Below, one piece after another: positions 41,127 through 50,082 of a stretch of DNA of 64,000 nt (the stretch's first letter is position 1; each line of letters begins with the position of its first letter). The translations under genes were made by a program, and so were the position numbers. Location of the stretch: assembly GCA_964463695.1 (NCBI GenBank), contig CAYXCZ010000002.1, positions 1 through 64,000 of the forward strand. The letters are read 5' to 3'. Under the pieces are notes generated by a model, which saw nothing but the letters and a program-made list of their open reading frames with translations, did no database searches and was not told the origin of the DNA. Origin of the DNA: JALNZU01 sp964463695 (lineage in GTDB: Bacteria > Bacteroidota > Bacteroidia > Bacteroidales > F082).

Positions 41127-42734
41127 CTACATTCTGAAAACACCATATTGTTGTGGTGGGAAAGGCTGATTGATTGCAGAGGCTATCCCCATCGCCAGTA
41201 TTTTTCGTGTGTCAACTGGGTCGATGATACCATCGTCCCATAAGCGAGCTGTTGAATAAAGAGCTGCACCTTCACGCTCATATTTTGAAAGAATAGAAGC
41301 ATATAATTTCTGCCTTTCATCATCTGGCATAGTTTGTCCTTTCTCAGCATATTGATCTTGTTTCACAGTAACGAGCACGTTGGCAGCTTGCTCACCACCC
41401 ATAACGGAGATTTTTGCATTGGGCCACATAAACAATAATCGTGGACTAAAGGCTCTGCCTGCCATTCCGTAATTGCCTGCTCCAAATGATCCTCCAAAAA
41501 TGATCGTAAACTTAGGAACGTTGGCGTTTGAAACAGCATGAACCATTTTTGCACCATCTTTGGCAATACCGCCTCTTTCAAAATCCTTACCAACCATGAA
41601 GCCGGTGATGTTCTGTAAAAATACCAGCGGTATATTTCGTGCAGTGCACAACTCGATGAAGTGCGTTACTTTAAGTGCTGACTCAGAAAACAAGACACCG
41701 AAATTGGCTATAATACCAACCGGAAAACCCATAATATATGCAAAGCCTGTTACCACGGTGGTTGCATAACGGGCTTTAAATTCCTGAAAACGACTGCCAT
41801 CCACCATGCGCATAATGATTTCGCGCGGGTCGACAAGTTTTCGAAGATCGACAGGGGCTAAGCCATATAATTCAATTGGATCGTAAAGAGGCTCTTCGGG
41901 ACTGCGAAGTTCAAGCTGCTGTTTTGTAGCAGGTTTCAATGTTTCAAAAATATTACGACAGATTGAAATGGCATGCATTTCGTTTTCAGCAAAATGATCA
42001 GCAACGCCCGAGATAGCTGTATGAACATCTGCCCCACCAAGTTCTTCTACTGTAACTTCTTCACCTGTAGCAGCTTTCACAAGAGGCGGACCTCCCAAAA
42101 AAATTGTACCCTGGTTTTTTACGATGATTGTCTCATCGCTCATGGCGGGCACATAAGCTCCACCTGCCGTACAAGAGCCCATAACCATTGCTATTTGCGG
42201 GATTCCTGCGGCCGACATCCGTGCCTGATTAAAAAAGAAGCGTCCAAAATGTTCTTTATCAGGAAAAACTGTGTCTTGTTCAGGTAAAAAGGCCCCCCCC
42301 GAATCAACAATATAAACACAAGGCAATTTGTTCTCCATCGCTATCTCTTGTGCCCGAAGGTGTTTTTTGATGGTATATTGCATATAAGTACCACCTTTAA
42401 CTGTCGCATCGTTAGCGATTATTACGGTTTCACGCCCATGAATCAATCCAATGCCTGTTACAATTCCAGCCGAAGGGAAGCCATTGTCGTAGAGCCCGTG
42501 TGCTGCTAAAGGCGACAGCTCCAGAAAAGGGGTATTCCGGTCGAGAAGCAGATTGATTCGTTCACGTGCAAGAAGCTTCCCTCTCTCCTTATGTTTATTG
42601 ATAGACAATTCGTTACCACCCTTGGTTGCAATATTTTGCAAGGTTTTTACCTCTTTCAGCAGCGCGAGAAAGGTGTCGGTATTCTTTTTAAACTCAGCTG
42701 AGGTAACGTCAATTTTTGTTTTAAGTGTGTACAA
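41127..42734 (-). CDS. liuB: acyl-CoA carboxylase carboxyltransferase subunit (methylcrotonoyl-CoA carboxylase beta)
   Basis: A 535-residue carboxyltransferase with the family landmarks KHKERGKLLARERINLLLD, IVDSGGAFLPEQD, GSCTAGGAYVPAMSDE and GGSFGAGNYGMAGRAF. The SGGAFLPEQD form is that of methylcrotonoyl-CoA carboxylase beta, rather than propionyl-CoA carboxylase. No ATG lies near the conserved N-terminus (LKTKIDV), so translation probably begins at the TTG at 42734, preceded by AAAAGG. It is the first gene of the operon liuB-liuC-liuD-liuA. A run of eight C at 42293-42300 is in the coding region and the frame is intact. Confidence 0.93.
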   Translation of the reverse strand: MYTLKTKIDVTSAEFKKNTDTFLALLKEVKTLQNIATKGGNELSINKHKERGKLLARERINLLLDRNTPFLELSPLAAHGLYDNGFPSAGIVTGIGLIHGRETVIIANDATVKGGTYMQYTIKKHLRAQEIAMENKLPCVYIVDSGGAFLPEQDTVFPDKEHFGRFFFNQARMSAAGIPQIAMVMGSCTAGGAYVPAMSDETIIVKNQGTIFLGGPPLVKAATGEEVTVEELGGADVHTAISGVADHFAENEMHAISICRNIFETLKPATKQQLELRSPEEPLYDPIELYGLAPVDLRKLVDPREIIMRMVDGSRFQEFKARYATTVVTGFAYIMGFPVGIIANFGVLFSESALKVTHFIELCTARNIPLVFLQNITGFMVGKDFERGGIAKDGAKMVHAVSNANVPKFTIIFGGSFGAGNYGMAGRAFSPRLLFMWPNAKISVMGGEQAANVLVTVKQDQYAEKGQTMPDDERQKLYASILSKYEREGAALYSTARLWDDGIIDPVDTRKILAMGIASAINQPFPPQQYGVFRM

Positions 42735-43066
42735 AACCTTTTGTTTTTTGGTTTAAAATCTGCTGTTTATCATTCATTTGCAGAAAATCAGTCAGTAAAA
42801 CCAATTGCAAATCAATGAAACTTGGCACTAAATTAAACAAAAAGCTGTAGGTTTTTCTTTTAATTCTTAGATAAGATGGATTTATTAAGAAACATGCGTT
42901 GTTTCTTCTGTTTCTTGCGTTTGTTGGGTAACAAAGCGAAATAATTGAAAAAAAACCAAAAGATAAATAAGTTGAAGAAAACGAGATTAGACCGAAGCTT
43001 CAACTTTATTTTTTAAGCTAAAACATTTAGTTTATAAGTTATCCTAAAAACGATTTGCAGACTTTT
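42735..43066. other. 332-bp intergenic region upstream of the leucine-degradation operon
   Basis: AT-rich with no gene. I see a possible hairpin (42969-43006) and no exact TAnnTTTG element on the minus strand. Promoters must lie here for the liu operon, but I cannot place them. Confidence 0.5.
42969..43006 (-). terminator. possible terminator of the glycoconjugate operon
   Basis: AAGTTGAAG (42969-42977) pairs with CTTCAACTT (42998-43006) around a 20-base loop. The flanks are AT-rich. It is about 60 bp past the stop of the membrane protein gene. The long loop makes this uncertain. Confidence 0.4.
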
Positions 43067-44947
43067 TTATTTAAGTTTAATTATTTGAAGATCATCAAAA
43101 TACAACGAGTCTTGTGATTTATTCCAAACATAAACCTTGCACCAGTTATTGAAATCGTCTGGGATAGTAACTTCCATAGTAATCCTTCCCCAGCCATGGT
43201 TATCGGTGGAATCGATTTCGCTTTTTGGTAAATAAATCACTTTAGCGTCTGCTGAAGAAAAAACGAGTGATCCATCGCTTTCGGCAGGTTTTTTCCAGGC
43301 ACTTATAAAATATTTCTGTCCCGGCTTAACCGGAAAGTTAATGCCAGATGAAAATGCTTTTTCACCGGTTAAAAGTGCTGAATGAGTACCACTTCGGGCT
43401 TCAAGGTTGCTTTGATTGCCAAAACTTACAAACTTATAATGCTGATCGGGTGACATGAAATGATTGCTATCAGGGCTAAGTGATTCAAAATCATTTATTA
43501 CATCGGGACCAATAGTGTGGCGCAGAGTTGGCCTTGTTTTATAGATCCCTTTTTTAAGCATTGGATAATCCATCGATTCGAAAAGATCGTATAACTCAGC
43601 ATCAGCTTTCAATTTGCCAAAGCCATGCCAATAGGCTTCTTTGGTCATGAAGGCATAATGGATGGTTGCATATTTGTACTGAAGAATCTGAAAAATACTA
43701 AATGCCATCATCAGCACCATCACAAGCTGAAGCAGGATACCCGCGAAGCGTTTTCGATTCAGTACTGTTTGAGTAAAAGATGCGAGAGAAACTGCCATCA
43801 ATCCGTAGGAATCAATCATAGGGCGAGAACCAAAACTTCCTCCATACGACCAATCCCACCAGCTGAAAACAACATAAGTGTTCAAAATCACAAAAACGAG
43901 CACAGGTATAAAAAAAGAAGGGACTCGTTTACGTAAGGTAAAAATTCCGGCCAAAGCAAAAATCATTACAGGAGTGTAGAGCAACCATCCTTTGCGATAG
44001 CTGAACAGTCCACGCCAAATCTGAGGATTGTTAAAGAAAAACCCTTCTTCACCATAGGTGTAAAAAAACCAACTACCCGTGTTTACTTTCCAAAATACCA
44101 ATTGTGGAAGCACAACAATAAATGCAGAAAAAATAATGACCAGAATCATTTTCCACTCCCGGATAAATAAATGTAACCGAGATGTTACCTGTTGGAAAGA
44201 TGTGATGTTATACAACAGAAAAAAGACGGCAATCAGCCCGTTGGTTGGGCGTATGAGTCCGATAAGGCCATAAGTCAGACCTGCATAAATACTTATTGAA
44301 AGTGTTGGCTTTTCGTGCCATCGCATGGTAAGCCAAACAAAAAGTATGAAAAGAAAAAAGTTATAAGCATGCGACATGGCAGCCTCAAGTGTGATGTAGT
44401 AGTAGAGATTTGTTCCGGCAATGATGATCATCAAAATGAATGCTATTAGTTTTTCGTTGAAAAAACGCAGCATGATTTTTCGAAGAAGCAATAAGCCTAT
44501 AAACGCGTAGGTCATGGAGCTGAAAATCAGCCAGAAAAAATAAGGTTCGCCAACACCTGTTGCGGGAGCACCTGTAAGGAGTGCCTGCACATGACCAATG
44601 AGGAAAAACGGCAGATAAAGCATCGCAAGACCCATTGTCATTTTTTGATAAATACTACCATCGGGAGTACGCAAGCGCATCACATGCCCATAATAATGCT
44701 CTGGTTGCTTGATGACAAAATCAAATTTCATATCCTGATGAATCACTGCTGCAGGCAGATAGCTGTAATAACCTACCACGTCATGAATCACAACACCGTG
44801 TTTTTCTTTCCACAGGTGGTTGTTGAAATTTGTCCATATTGTTGCTATACCCAAAAGGAGGATGACTGCTATGGAAGGTGTTATCCTGCTTCTTAAAAAG
44901 CACATTTTGCCATGAAGGGTTTTAAACAATGCGATTAATTTGCTCAT
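43067..44947 (-). CDS. polytopic membrane protein with PMT/GT-C glycosyltransferase-like architecture
   Basis: A 626-residue protein with roughly ten to twelve membrane helices over the first 430 residues and an extracytoplasmic C-terminal beta-rich domain of about 180 residues. An early periplasmic loop carries DVVGYYSYLP and KFDFVIKQPEHYYG, like the acidic loop of GT-C enzymes. The start at 44947 (MSKLIALF) is chosen because a longer frame overlaps the upstream gene and adds charged residues before the first helix. Probably transfers a sugar from a lipid carrier. It is the last gene of a six-gene operon. Family-level call only. Confidence 0.65.
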   Translation of the reverse strand: MSKLIALFKTLHGKMCFLRSRITPSIAVILLLGIATIWTNFNNHLWKEKHGVVIHDVVGYYSYLPAAVIHQDMKFDFVIKQPEHYYGHVMRLRTPDGSIYQKMTMGLAMLYLPFFLIGHVQALLTGAPATGVGEPYFFWLIFSSMTYAFIGLLLLRKIMLRFFNEKLIAFILMIIIAGTNLYYYITLEAAMSHAYNFFLFILFVWLTMRWHEKPTLSISIYAGLTYGLIGLIRPTNGLIAVFFLLYNITSFQQVTSRLHLFIREWKMILVIIFSAFIVVLPQLVFWKVNTGSWFFYTYGEEGFFFNNPQIWRGLFSYRKGWLLYTPVMIFALAGIFTLRKRVPSFFIPVLVFVILNTYVVFSWWDWSYGGSFGSRPMIDSYGLMAVSLASFTQTVLNRKRFAGILLQLVMVLMMAFSIFQILQYKYATIHYAFMTKEAYWHGFGKLKADAELYDLFESMDYPMLKKGIYKTRPTLRHTIGPDVINDFESLSPDSNHFMSPDQHYKFVSFGNQSNLEARSGTHSALLTGEKAFSSGINFPVKPGQKYFISAWKKPAESDGSLVFSSADAKVIYLPKSEIDSTDNHGWGRITMEVTIPDDFNNWCKVYVWNKSQDSLYFDDLQIIKLK

Positions 44948-44970
44948 ATTAAAATGGAATTCTTCATCAT

Positions 44971-45942
44971 CTACTTCATACGGATTGTTTTCTCGTCTCT
45001 GGGTTTCAGCATCTGATTCCATTGATTACCAATTACTTTCAATGAATCATTTAAGGCTGTTTCAAAAGGAGTTGGCTCATAATCCAAATCTTTTCTCAAA
45101 GCCTCAGTATTCAAATTAGAATCCTGAAGGATTCCTTTTACATGCTCCGCCGTAAACAATGGGACTTTCTGAATTTTTTGAAACAACATTCCCAATCCTT
45201 TGGCAACAACAACCGGTACGGGTACAAAAATACGCCGCTTATGATAATGTTTGAGGATTAACTGTATAAAATCCTTAAAAGATATAATACGGTCGCCTGC
45301 AATCTGATAGGTTTTTCTTTTTGTGTTTTCTGAAGCAACAGCAGATACAATTGCCCATGCGAAGTCCTTCACATAAACCGGATGTTGAGTTTCTTTACCT
45401 CTTCCAATGAGCGGAACAAACAACGGAAATCGAAAAACGTTCTTCAAAACCCTGTTCAGCCCAAGACTTTCAGGTCCCATGATCAATGCTGGAATAAATA
45501 CAGTATAACTAAGTTCAGATGCTGTTAATAGTTCCTGTCCTTTCAGTTTTGTGATGCCATAAGGGCCTTTTATTTGTTTCATCACTACAACACTGCTGAT
45601 TTGAATGAAACGTTCAATTCCATGTGCTCTCGCAAAATCCATCATATTTTGAACGCCAAAAGTGTTTACTTTTTCGTTGGCCTGAAAATCGGAACTCCCG
45701 AGCAAGGCAGCTGCATTTATAATGGCTGAGACGGTTTTTCCTTTAATACTTTCAGCAAGATTTTTTTGTTCCTGTTGTGTAATATCCATTTCAACATATT
45801 GAACTGACGGATGATCAATCCGTACAGATGCGAAATGTGGAAAATAACATGCGATAACACCATATCCTTGACGCACAGCTTCTTGCACGATGTAATGTCC
45901 CAGATAGCCATTAGCTCCTGTGATAATGAGGTTATTTTTCAT
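44971..45942 (-). CDS. NAD-dependent sugar epimerase/dehydratase (extended SDR)
   Basis: A 323-residue SDR protein: glycine motif TGANGYLGHYIVQEA, dinucleotide-binding DIT segment, and the YxxxK pair in GPYGITKLKGQELL preceded by an IQISSVVV serine region. This is the fold of UDP-glucose 4-epimerases and related enzymes. It overlaps the flippase-like gene by 4 bp and belongs to the glycoconjugate operon. The exact sugar is unknown. Confidence 0.85.
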   Translation of the reverse strand: MKNNLIITGANGYLGHYIVQEAVRQGYGVIACYFPHFASVRIDHPSVQYVEMDITQQEQKNLAESIKGKTVSAIINAAALLGSSDFQANEKVNTFGVQNMMDFARAHGIERFIQISSVVVMKQIKGPYGITKLKGQELLTASELSYTVFIPALIMGPESLGLNRVLKNVFRFPLFVPLIGRGKETQHPVYVKDFAWAIVSAVASENTKRKTYQIAGDRIISFKDFIQLILKHYHKRRIFVPVPVVVAKGLGMLFQKIQKVPLFTAEHVKGILQDSNLNTEALRKDLDYEPTPFETALNDSLKVIGNQWNQMLKPRDEKTIRMK

Positions 45943-46910
45943 GATTTTTTGCGTGTATTTGAATGAAGGAAGAATTGTCCTGCTGCCAATGAAATCAGTC
46001 CGCCGCCAATTTGAGCAATCAGCACTACTAAAAATGAAAATGAGAGAACGATTGATTGCGGGTAACTACTGAAAATATACAGAAAAGTCAGTTCGCGTGT
46101 TCCAACACCCATAATAGTAACAGGTAACATGTTCAATAAACCAGAAACTGCTACCGCACCTGATGTCCAGATAAATCCTGCTTCGAGGCCTGTAGAAAGT
46201 GCGAGAAAATAACACGAAATGAAATAGCTGATGTTTGATAGAAGACTCAAGGTGATAATGAATACCGAAGTTAAACCCGAAAAACTTTTGTAAGTAAAGT
46301 GAAGCGATTTCATTTTTCCGGGAAGTAAATGTACCAAGTTATTTATCAGCACATTAAATTTGGAAGAAGCTAGTAAAAACATGGAAATGATAAGAAAAGC
46401 CAGTCCGCTGAAAATTATAAGTCCGCTGTAAAGGTCAGGCCAATTTAGATATGCCCCTGTCAGTACCGATAACCCTGCCAGAATTACAAAAACCCCGATA
46501 TCTAATCCTCTTTCAGCAATTACCCGTATCACTGATGTGAATACATTACCTGACCCTTTCTCATGTCCGGCTTTGAGTAGCTCGCCCATTCGGGCAGGAG
46601 TAACTACGCCAATTGCATAACTCTCGTAAAATCGGCCGAGACTTTGTTTCCAGTAAATCCATTCGTTTTTACCTGCATTCATCAAATGCCACCTTATTCC
46701 TTTGGCTGCCAATACTATAAGCTGAAACGATAAGCCTGCTGCAAGTAGCCAACCGTCGGTAAACGATAGCTGTTTTGCAACATCTTTCAAATCAACTTTC
46801 AAAAGAATGACAACAAATAAAACAATACCAAACAGTCGCATCAGCCAAAACAGTCGTTTTAAAAGACCTGGCCGGTTTTTTATTTCTGATGGCATGATTT
46901 CGGGTGTCAC
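45939..46910 (-). CDS. lysylphosphatidylglycerol synthase/flippase-like (UPF0104 family) membrane protein
   Basis: A 323-residue protein with eight or so membrane helices. The family pattern is visible in WKQSLGRFYESYAIGVVTPARMGELLKAGHEKG and SGLLNMLPVTIMGVGTRELTFLYIFS. Such proteins (YbhN, AglD type) move or modify lipid-linked substrates; in glycan operons a role as lipid-sugar flippase is often proposed. It overlaps neighbours by 4 bp on both sides. Confidence 0.85.
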   Translation of the reverse strand: MTPEIMPSEIKNRPGLLKRLFWLMRLFGIVLFVVILLKVDLKDVAKQLSFTDGWLLAAGLSFQLIVLAAKGIRWHLMNAGKNEWIYWKQSLGRFYESYAIGVVTPARMGELLKAGHEKGSGNVFTSVIRVIAERGLDIGVFVILAGLSVLTGAYLNWPDLYSGLIIFSGLAFLIISMFLLASSKFNVLINNLVHLLPGKMKSLHFTYKSFSGLTSVFIITLSLLSNISYFISCYFLALSTGLEAGFIWTSGAVAVSGLLNMLPVTIMGVGTRELTFLYIFSSYPQSIVLSFSFLVVLIAQIGGGLISLAAGQFFLHSNTRKKS

Positions 46911-48223
46911 AGATCTTGTCTTTTGATGTTTTTTGTGGATTTCTTCCAGATATCGCGGCTCTTTTCAAAAAGATTTCCAACAAAGGTAGGAGGTAACAGT
47001 TCCACGATACGACGGGCAAAAGAGGTCCCGAGTACAACGAAAAGGCTATCAATCACAATTTCCATCAGATAGCGGGAAACACCAAATCCTGTGATAGTAT
47101 ACCCGTAATCAGGCGTTGGTTTTCCAAGCAGTCGCATGAATTTCATTCGGATAAAAGCCCCTCTTTTTTTAAGGTCATAACCATGTGAATGCATTGCAAT
47201 GGATGTTTCCAAATCAAGAGGTGTCGTGTTTAGCCAACCTTCATTCGTCATATCTTCAACAAGTTGCTGACCTTTGGAGGAACGTGCAAGCACCATCGAA
47301 AAACCTTTTCCACGCTCTTCGTATACAGGAGCCCATGCATCTCCGCCCGAAACATCTGTAAATTCATTGGTTAGATCGGTACAAATCAGACTGTTTTTTA
47401 CGATATGAAAGGGTATGAGATAGTTGGCATGGAATTTTTTCAATTGAAATACCTTACCATCGTTTAACTCCACCCGCATATTGCCAGGCCATTCACCGTG
47501 CCGGAAATAGAGTTTTTGAATTTTCCGGTAATCGTTCTCGCCATAAGATCTCAGAAAGCTTTTTATCGAACTGAAATGCAATGTGTTACCATAAAAAGGC
47601 CCAAAAATGTAATCGATATTTTGTATCCAGGGATGTCTCTCTTTTTGCAACACACGTAATGATTGAACCTGTCCGGGTAAACCTACATAAGCTAATCGCC
47701 CATCGAAAGCCCCGATTTCAGGCAGAATTTCATTCACTGACGAAAGAATATATTTGCTTTGGGAAGCTTCCATAATTTGCTCCCGTGTTGTAGCAATAAA
47801 GGGTTGGGTAAGCCATGGTTTGGTTTTCGACATTCCTAAAACTACAGCGCCTTGAATCAGGTTTTTCTCCAACAGATAAATCAACATGGCGCTGATGATA
47901 CCTCCACTTGCTGCATTGAGCCTGATATCTGTATCGGGGGCAAAACCAATGCTGATACTTTTGTAGGAGCCTGTGTAACTATGAAATGAGGTATTGTTAC
48001 CATATATTTGTTCACGGTAGGCTGGGAAATCGAAGCTCTTTCCGCTGCATGCTTTCAAAATGAGCTGCATTGTTGGTTCATCAGGTTCTTCAATGATTTG
48101 CGGAAGGTAATGTCCTTCTTTATTGTCAAAGACAATCTTACCGTCAGAAAGGCCTACGCAACTGCCACAACGGTTACACAGGCCCCCACGGATAATTTTC
48201 TGTAATTGATCAGTACTTTTCAC
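46907..48223 (-). CDS. FrhB/FdhB-like coenzyme F420 hydrogenase beta-subunit family protein
   Basis: A 438-residue iron-sulfur flavoprotein-type sequence. It opens with GLCNRCGSCVGL, a Cys-rich site, and continues with the FrhB N- and C-domain pattern (LNAASGGIISAMLIYLLEKN, AYVGLPGQVQSL, TDLTNEFTDVSGGDAWAPVYEERGKGFSM). The start is uncertain: GTG at 48223 or TTG at 48229, both inside the end of the methyltransferase gene. FrhB-like proteins also occur in bacterial polysaccharide operons, where they reduce or modify a sugar or pyruvyl group rather than F420. The role here is unknown, but the operon context suggests glycan assembly. Confidence 0.8.
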   Translation of the reverse strand: MKSTDQLQKIIRGGLCNRCGSCVGLSDGKIVFDNKEGHYLPQIIEEPDEPTMQLILKACSGKSFDFPAYREQIYGNNTSFHSYTGSYKSISIGFAPDTDIRLNAASGGIISAMLIYLLEKNLIQGAVVLGMSKTKPWLTQPFIATTREQIMEASQSKYILSSVNEILPEIGAFDGRLAYVGLPGQVQSLRVLQKERHPWIQNIDYIFGPFYGNTLHFSSIKSFLRSYGENDYRKIQKLYFRHGEWPGNMRVELNDGKVFQLKKFHANYLIPFHIVKNSLICTDLTNEFTDVSGGDAWAPVYEERGKGFSMVLARSSKGQQLVEDMTNEGWLNTTPLDLETSIAMHSHGYDLKKRGAFIRMKFMRLLGKPTPDYGYTITGFGVSRYLMEIVIDSLFVVLGTSFARRIVELLPPTFVGNLFEKSRDIWKKSTKNIKRQDL

Positions 48224-48947
48224 ACACAAAAAATTGTCTGATTCCTAATTCGGCCAGCAGGCTTCCCTGAAATGCGTTTATGATGCGCTCACCAAGTTGT
48301 TGAAAAGCAGGAGGTCCCACAGGAAAAAGTACTGTTCCTTTGTGAAACAGGAGTTTCCATCTGCTTTTGCTGAACATAACTTTCACCTCCTCCGAAGCTA
48401 AAAACCGATGTGGGCCTTCTCCATGACCTCCAAAAAGTGAGGTATAAATTTGATACGGAACTTCACTTGTTGCGGGGGGACAACTTAAAACAAGGATGGC
48501 TTCGGGTTTGCTGATACGGTGTAACTCGTTTAAAAAAGCCATAGGATCAGCAACATGTTCAAGCGTTTCGAGGCTTAATATGCGATCAAAACTTTTGTCT
48601 TCGAACGGCAGGTTGCTGTAGCTTTGAATTTTCTGCTGCTGAATTCCAGGACGTAATCGAAAAGCCTCTGCCATCAACCCTGCTGAGATCTCAGCGTGTG
48701 TAATGTTAACTTTGGGATATTGTTTTTTTATGTAGTCTTCAGCCTCAGCATCGCGACTCGTGATATTGAGGATATTTTGTGCATCAGAAAGCCTGAGATG
48801 TAACATACTCTCGTGAAAACGCTGGTCGTGAGCAGCCTTAACTTTATTGTTTTCGGCCACATATATTCCCGCAACACGATCCCAATGTGCTTCTACATCA
48901 CTGTCTTTCCAGTGGTTTTTATGATCTGAAAATTGATAGTTTCTCAT
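48210..48947 (-). CDS. class I SAM-dependent methyltransferase
   Basis: A 245-residue protein with a Methyltransf_11-like core: ILNITSRDAEAEDY in the SAM region (a weak glycine motif), FEDKSFDRILSLETLEHVADP (the acidic post-II and motif IV), and FLNELHRISKPEAILVLSCPP. It starts in a 4-bp overlap with the glycosyltransferase and ends overlapping the FrhB-like gene. Probably methylates a sugar or lipid in the same pathway. Confidence 0.85.
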   Translation of the reverse strand: MRNYQFSDHKNHWKDSDVEAHWDRVAGIYVAENNKVKAAHDQRFHESMLHLRLSDAQNILNITSRDAEAEDYIKKQYPKVNITHAEISAGLMAEAFRLRPGIQQQKIQSYSNLPFEDKSFDRILSLETLEHVADPMAFLNELHRISKPEAILVLSCPPATSEVPYQIYTSLFGGHGEGPHRFLASEEVKVMFSKSRWKLLFHKGTVLFPVGPPAFQQLGERIINAFQGSLLAELGIRQFFVCEKY

Positions 48948-49813
48948 TGGCTCTGCTTTGTTCGGTTAAGCATAGCAATTTGATCGGCAAGCAGGCCAAT
49001 AAAAAAGACCAGCATCCCCATTACACTTATAAGTGTAGCGCTGTTGGGAAATCTTCCAACAGTAAAATACCCAATAATGCCCCAGCTAATGCCAAGAGTA
49101 AAAATAAAGATGCTCGAAGGGAAGAATATCTTTAATGGGTTGAAAAGCATGATGATACGTAAAAGAAGCAAGATGGTTTTTGATCCGTCTTTCATAAATT
49201 TTACATTGCTGCTGCGCCCAATACGTTCTTCAACTTTAATAGGGAAAGTGCCGATGGTGTAGCCTTCTTTCAAAAATGCAAGAGTTGAAGTGGTTGAGAA
49301 CGAGAATCCGTTAGGCATAATATGGAGCATTTCGGCAATAAGTTTGCGATCGAACCCTCTGAAGCCGGAATTATAATCTGGTAGTTTTTGCTCGACCAGG
49401 GTTTCGCCAATGAAACGAATGAATCGCTTTCCGCGTTGGCGTCTTTTCACCTGAAACGAATCATCGCTGCGTTCACCTATTACCATATCGTGACTATCCA
49501 GCATCGAAATTAGCTGATCAATATAGGAAGGATCATGCTGTCCGTCGCTGTCGAGAATCACAATTTTTTCACCTTTTGCTTTCCTGATTCCTGTTTTTAG
49601 AGCTGCACCATAACCCTTGTTGACATAATGTTGGTAGCATTTAACCGGGTACTCGCTGATGATTTTAAATGTTGCATCAGTCGATCCATCGTCAATATAA
49701 ATTACTTCATAGAGGTTGTGATAATTCCTTTCGATGATACGGTCGAGGCTATGCCTGATGGCATTCTCTTCATTGTAGGCCGGTACAACGATGCTGATAC
49801 GGCAGTTTTCCAT
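48944..49813 (-). CDS. glycosyltransferase family 2 (DPM1-like) with two C-terminal helices
   Basis: A 289-residue GT2 enzyme: SIVVPAYNEENAI, metal site YIDDGSTDATF, ILDSDGQHDPSYI and a QXXRW-like region. Two C-terminal membrane helices follow, as in polyprenyl-phosphate sugar transferases of the DPM1/GtrB type. The start at 49813 (MENCRISIVV) is supported by a TATCTTTG -7 element 22 bp upstream; the longer frame starts inside that element. First gene of a six-gene operon (GT2, methyltransferase, FrhB-like, flippase-like, SDR, GT-C-like). Likely makes a lipid-linked sugar. Confidence 0.88.
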   Translation of the reverse strand: MENCRISIVVPAYNEENAIRHSLDRIIERNYHNLYEVIYIDDGSTDATFKIISEYPVKCYQHYVNKGYGAALKTGIRKAKGEKIVILDSDGQHDPSYIDQLISMLDSHDMVIGERSDDSFQVKRRQRGKRFIRFIGETLVEQKLPDYNSGFRGFDRKLIAEMLHIMPNGFSFSTTSTLAFLKEGYTIGTFPIKVEERIGRSSNVKFMKDGSKTILLLLRIIMLFNPLKIFFPSSIFIFTLGISWGIIGYFTVGRFPNSATLISVMGMLVFFIGLLADQIAMLNRTKQSQ

Positions 49814-49834
49814 TCCAAAGCATTTTGAAGTATG

Positions 49835-49842
49835 CAAAGATA
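49835..49842 (-). promoter_or_regulatory. -7 promoter element for the glycoconjugate operon
   Basis: TATCTTTG on the minus strand, matching TAnnTTTG, 22 bp before the ATG at 49813. It sets the start of the GT2 gene. Confidence 0.5.
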
Positions 49843-49917
49843 GAAAAAAGGGGTGAAGTTAGGTGAAAGCGATTTACTATGGGGATTTGTTGGATGTAAC
49901 TTGCTGTAAAAGAATAG

Positions 49918-49944
49918 AAAAGCCGGCTTTTTTGGCCGGCTTTT
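49918..49944 (-). terminator. intrinsic terminator of the S46 peptidase gene
   Basis: AAAAGCCGGC (49918-49927) pairs with GCCGGCTTTT (49935-49944) around a 7-base loop, with T-rich flanks on both strands. It lies about 140 bp past the stop of the S46 peptidase. It is also upstream of the glycan operon, so transcripts do not run through. Confidence 0.8.
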
Positions 49945-50082
49945 TTATTCTTTTTAGATCAGTAAAATGATACAGATTTTCAAGCTGTTGATAATTTTGT
50001 AAAAATCAATGCCATTTACTACTTGATAAAAATTCTATTGGACTTTGTCAGTGAGTGGTCTTATTCCTGAATGAATGCTATG

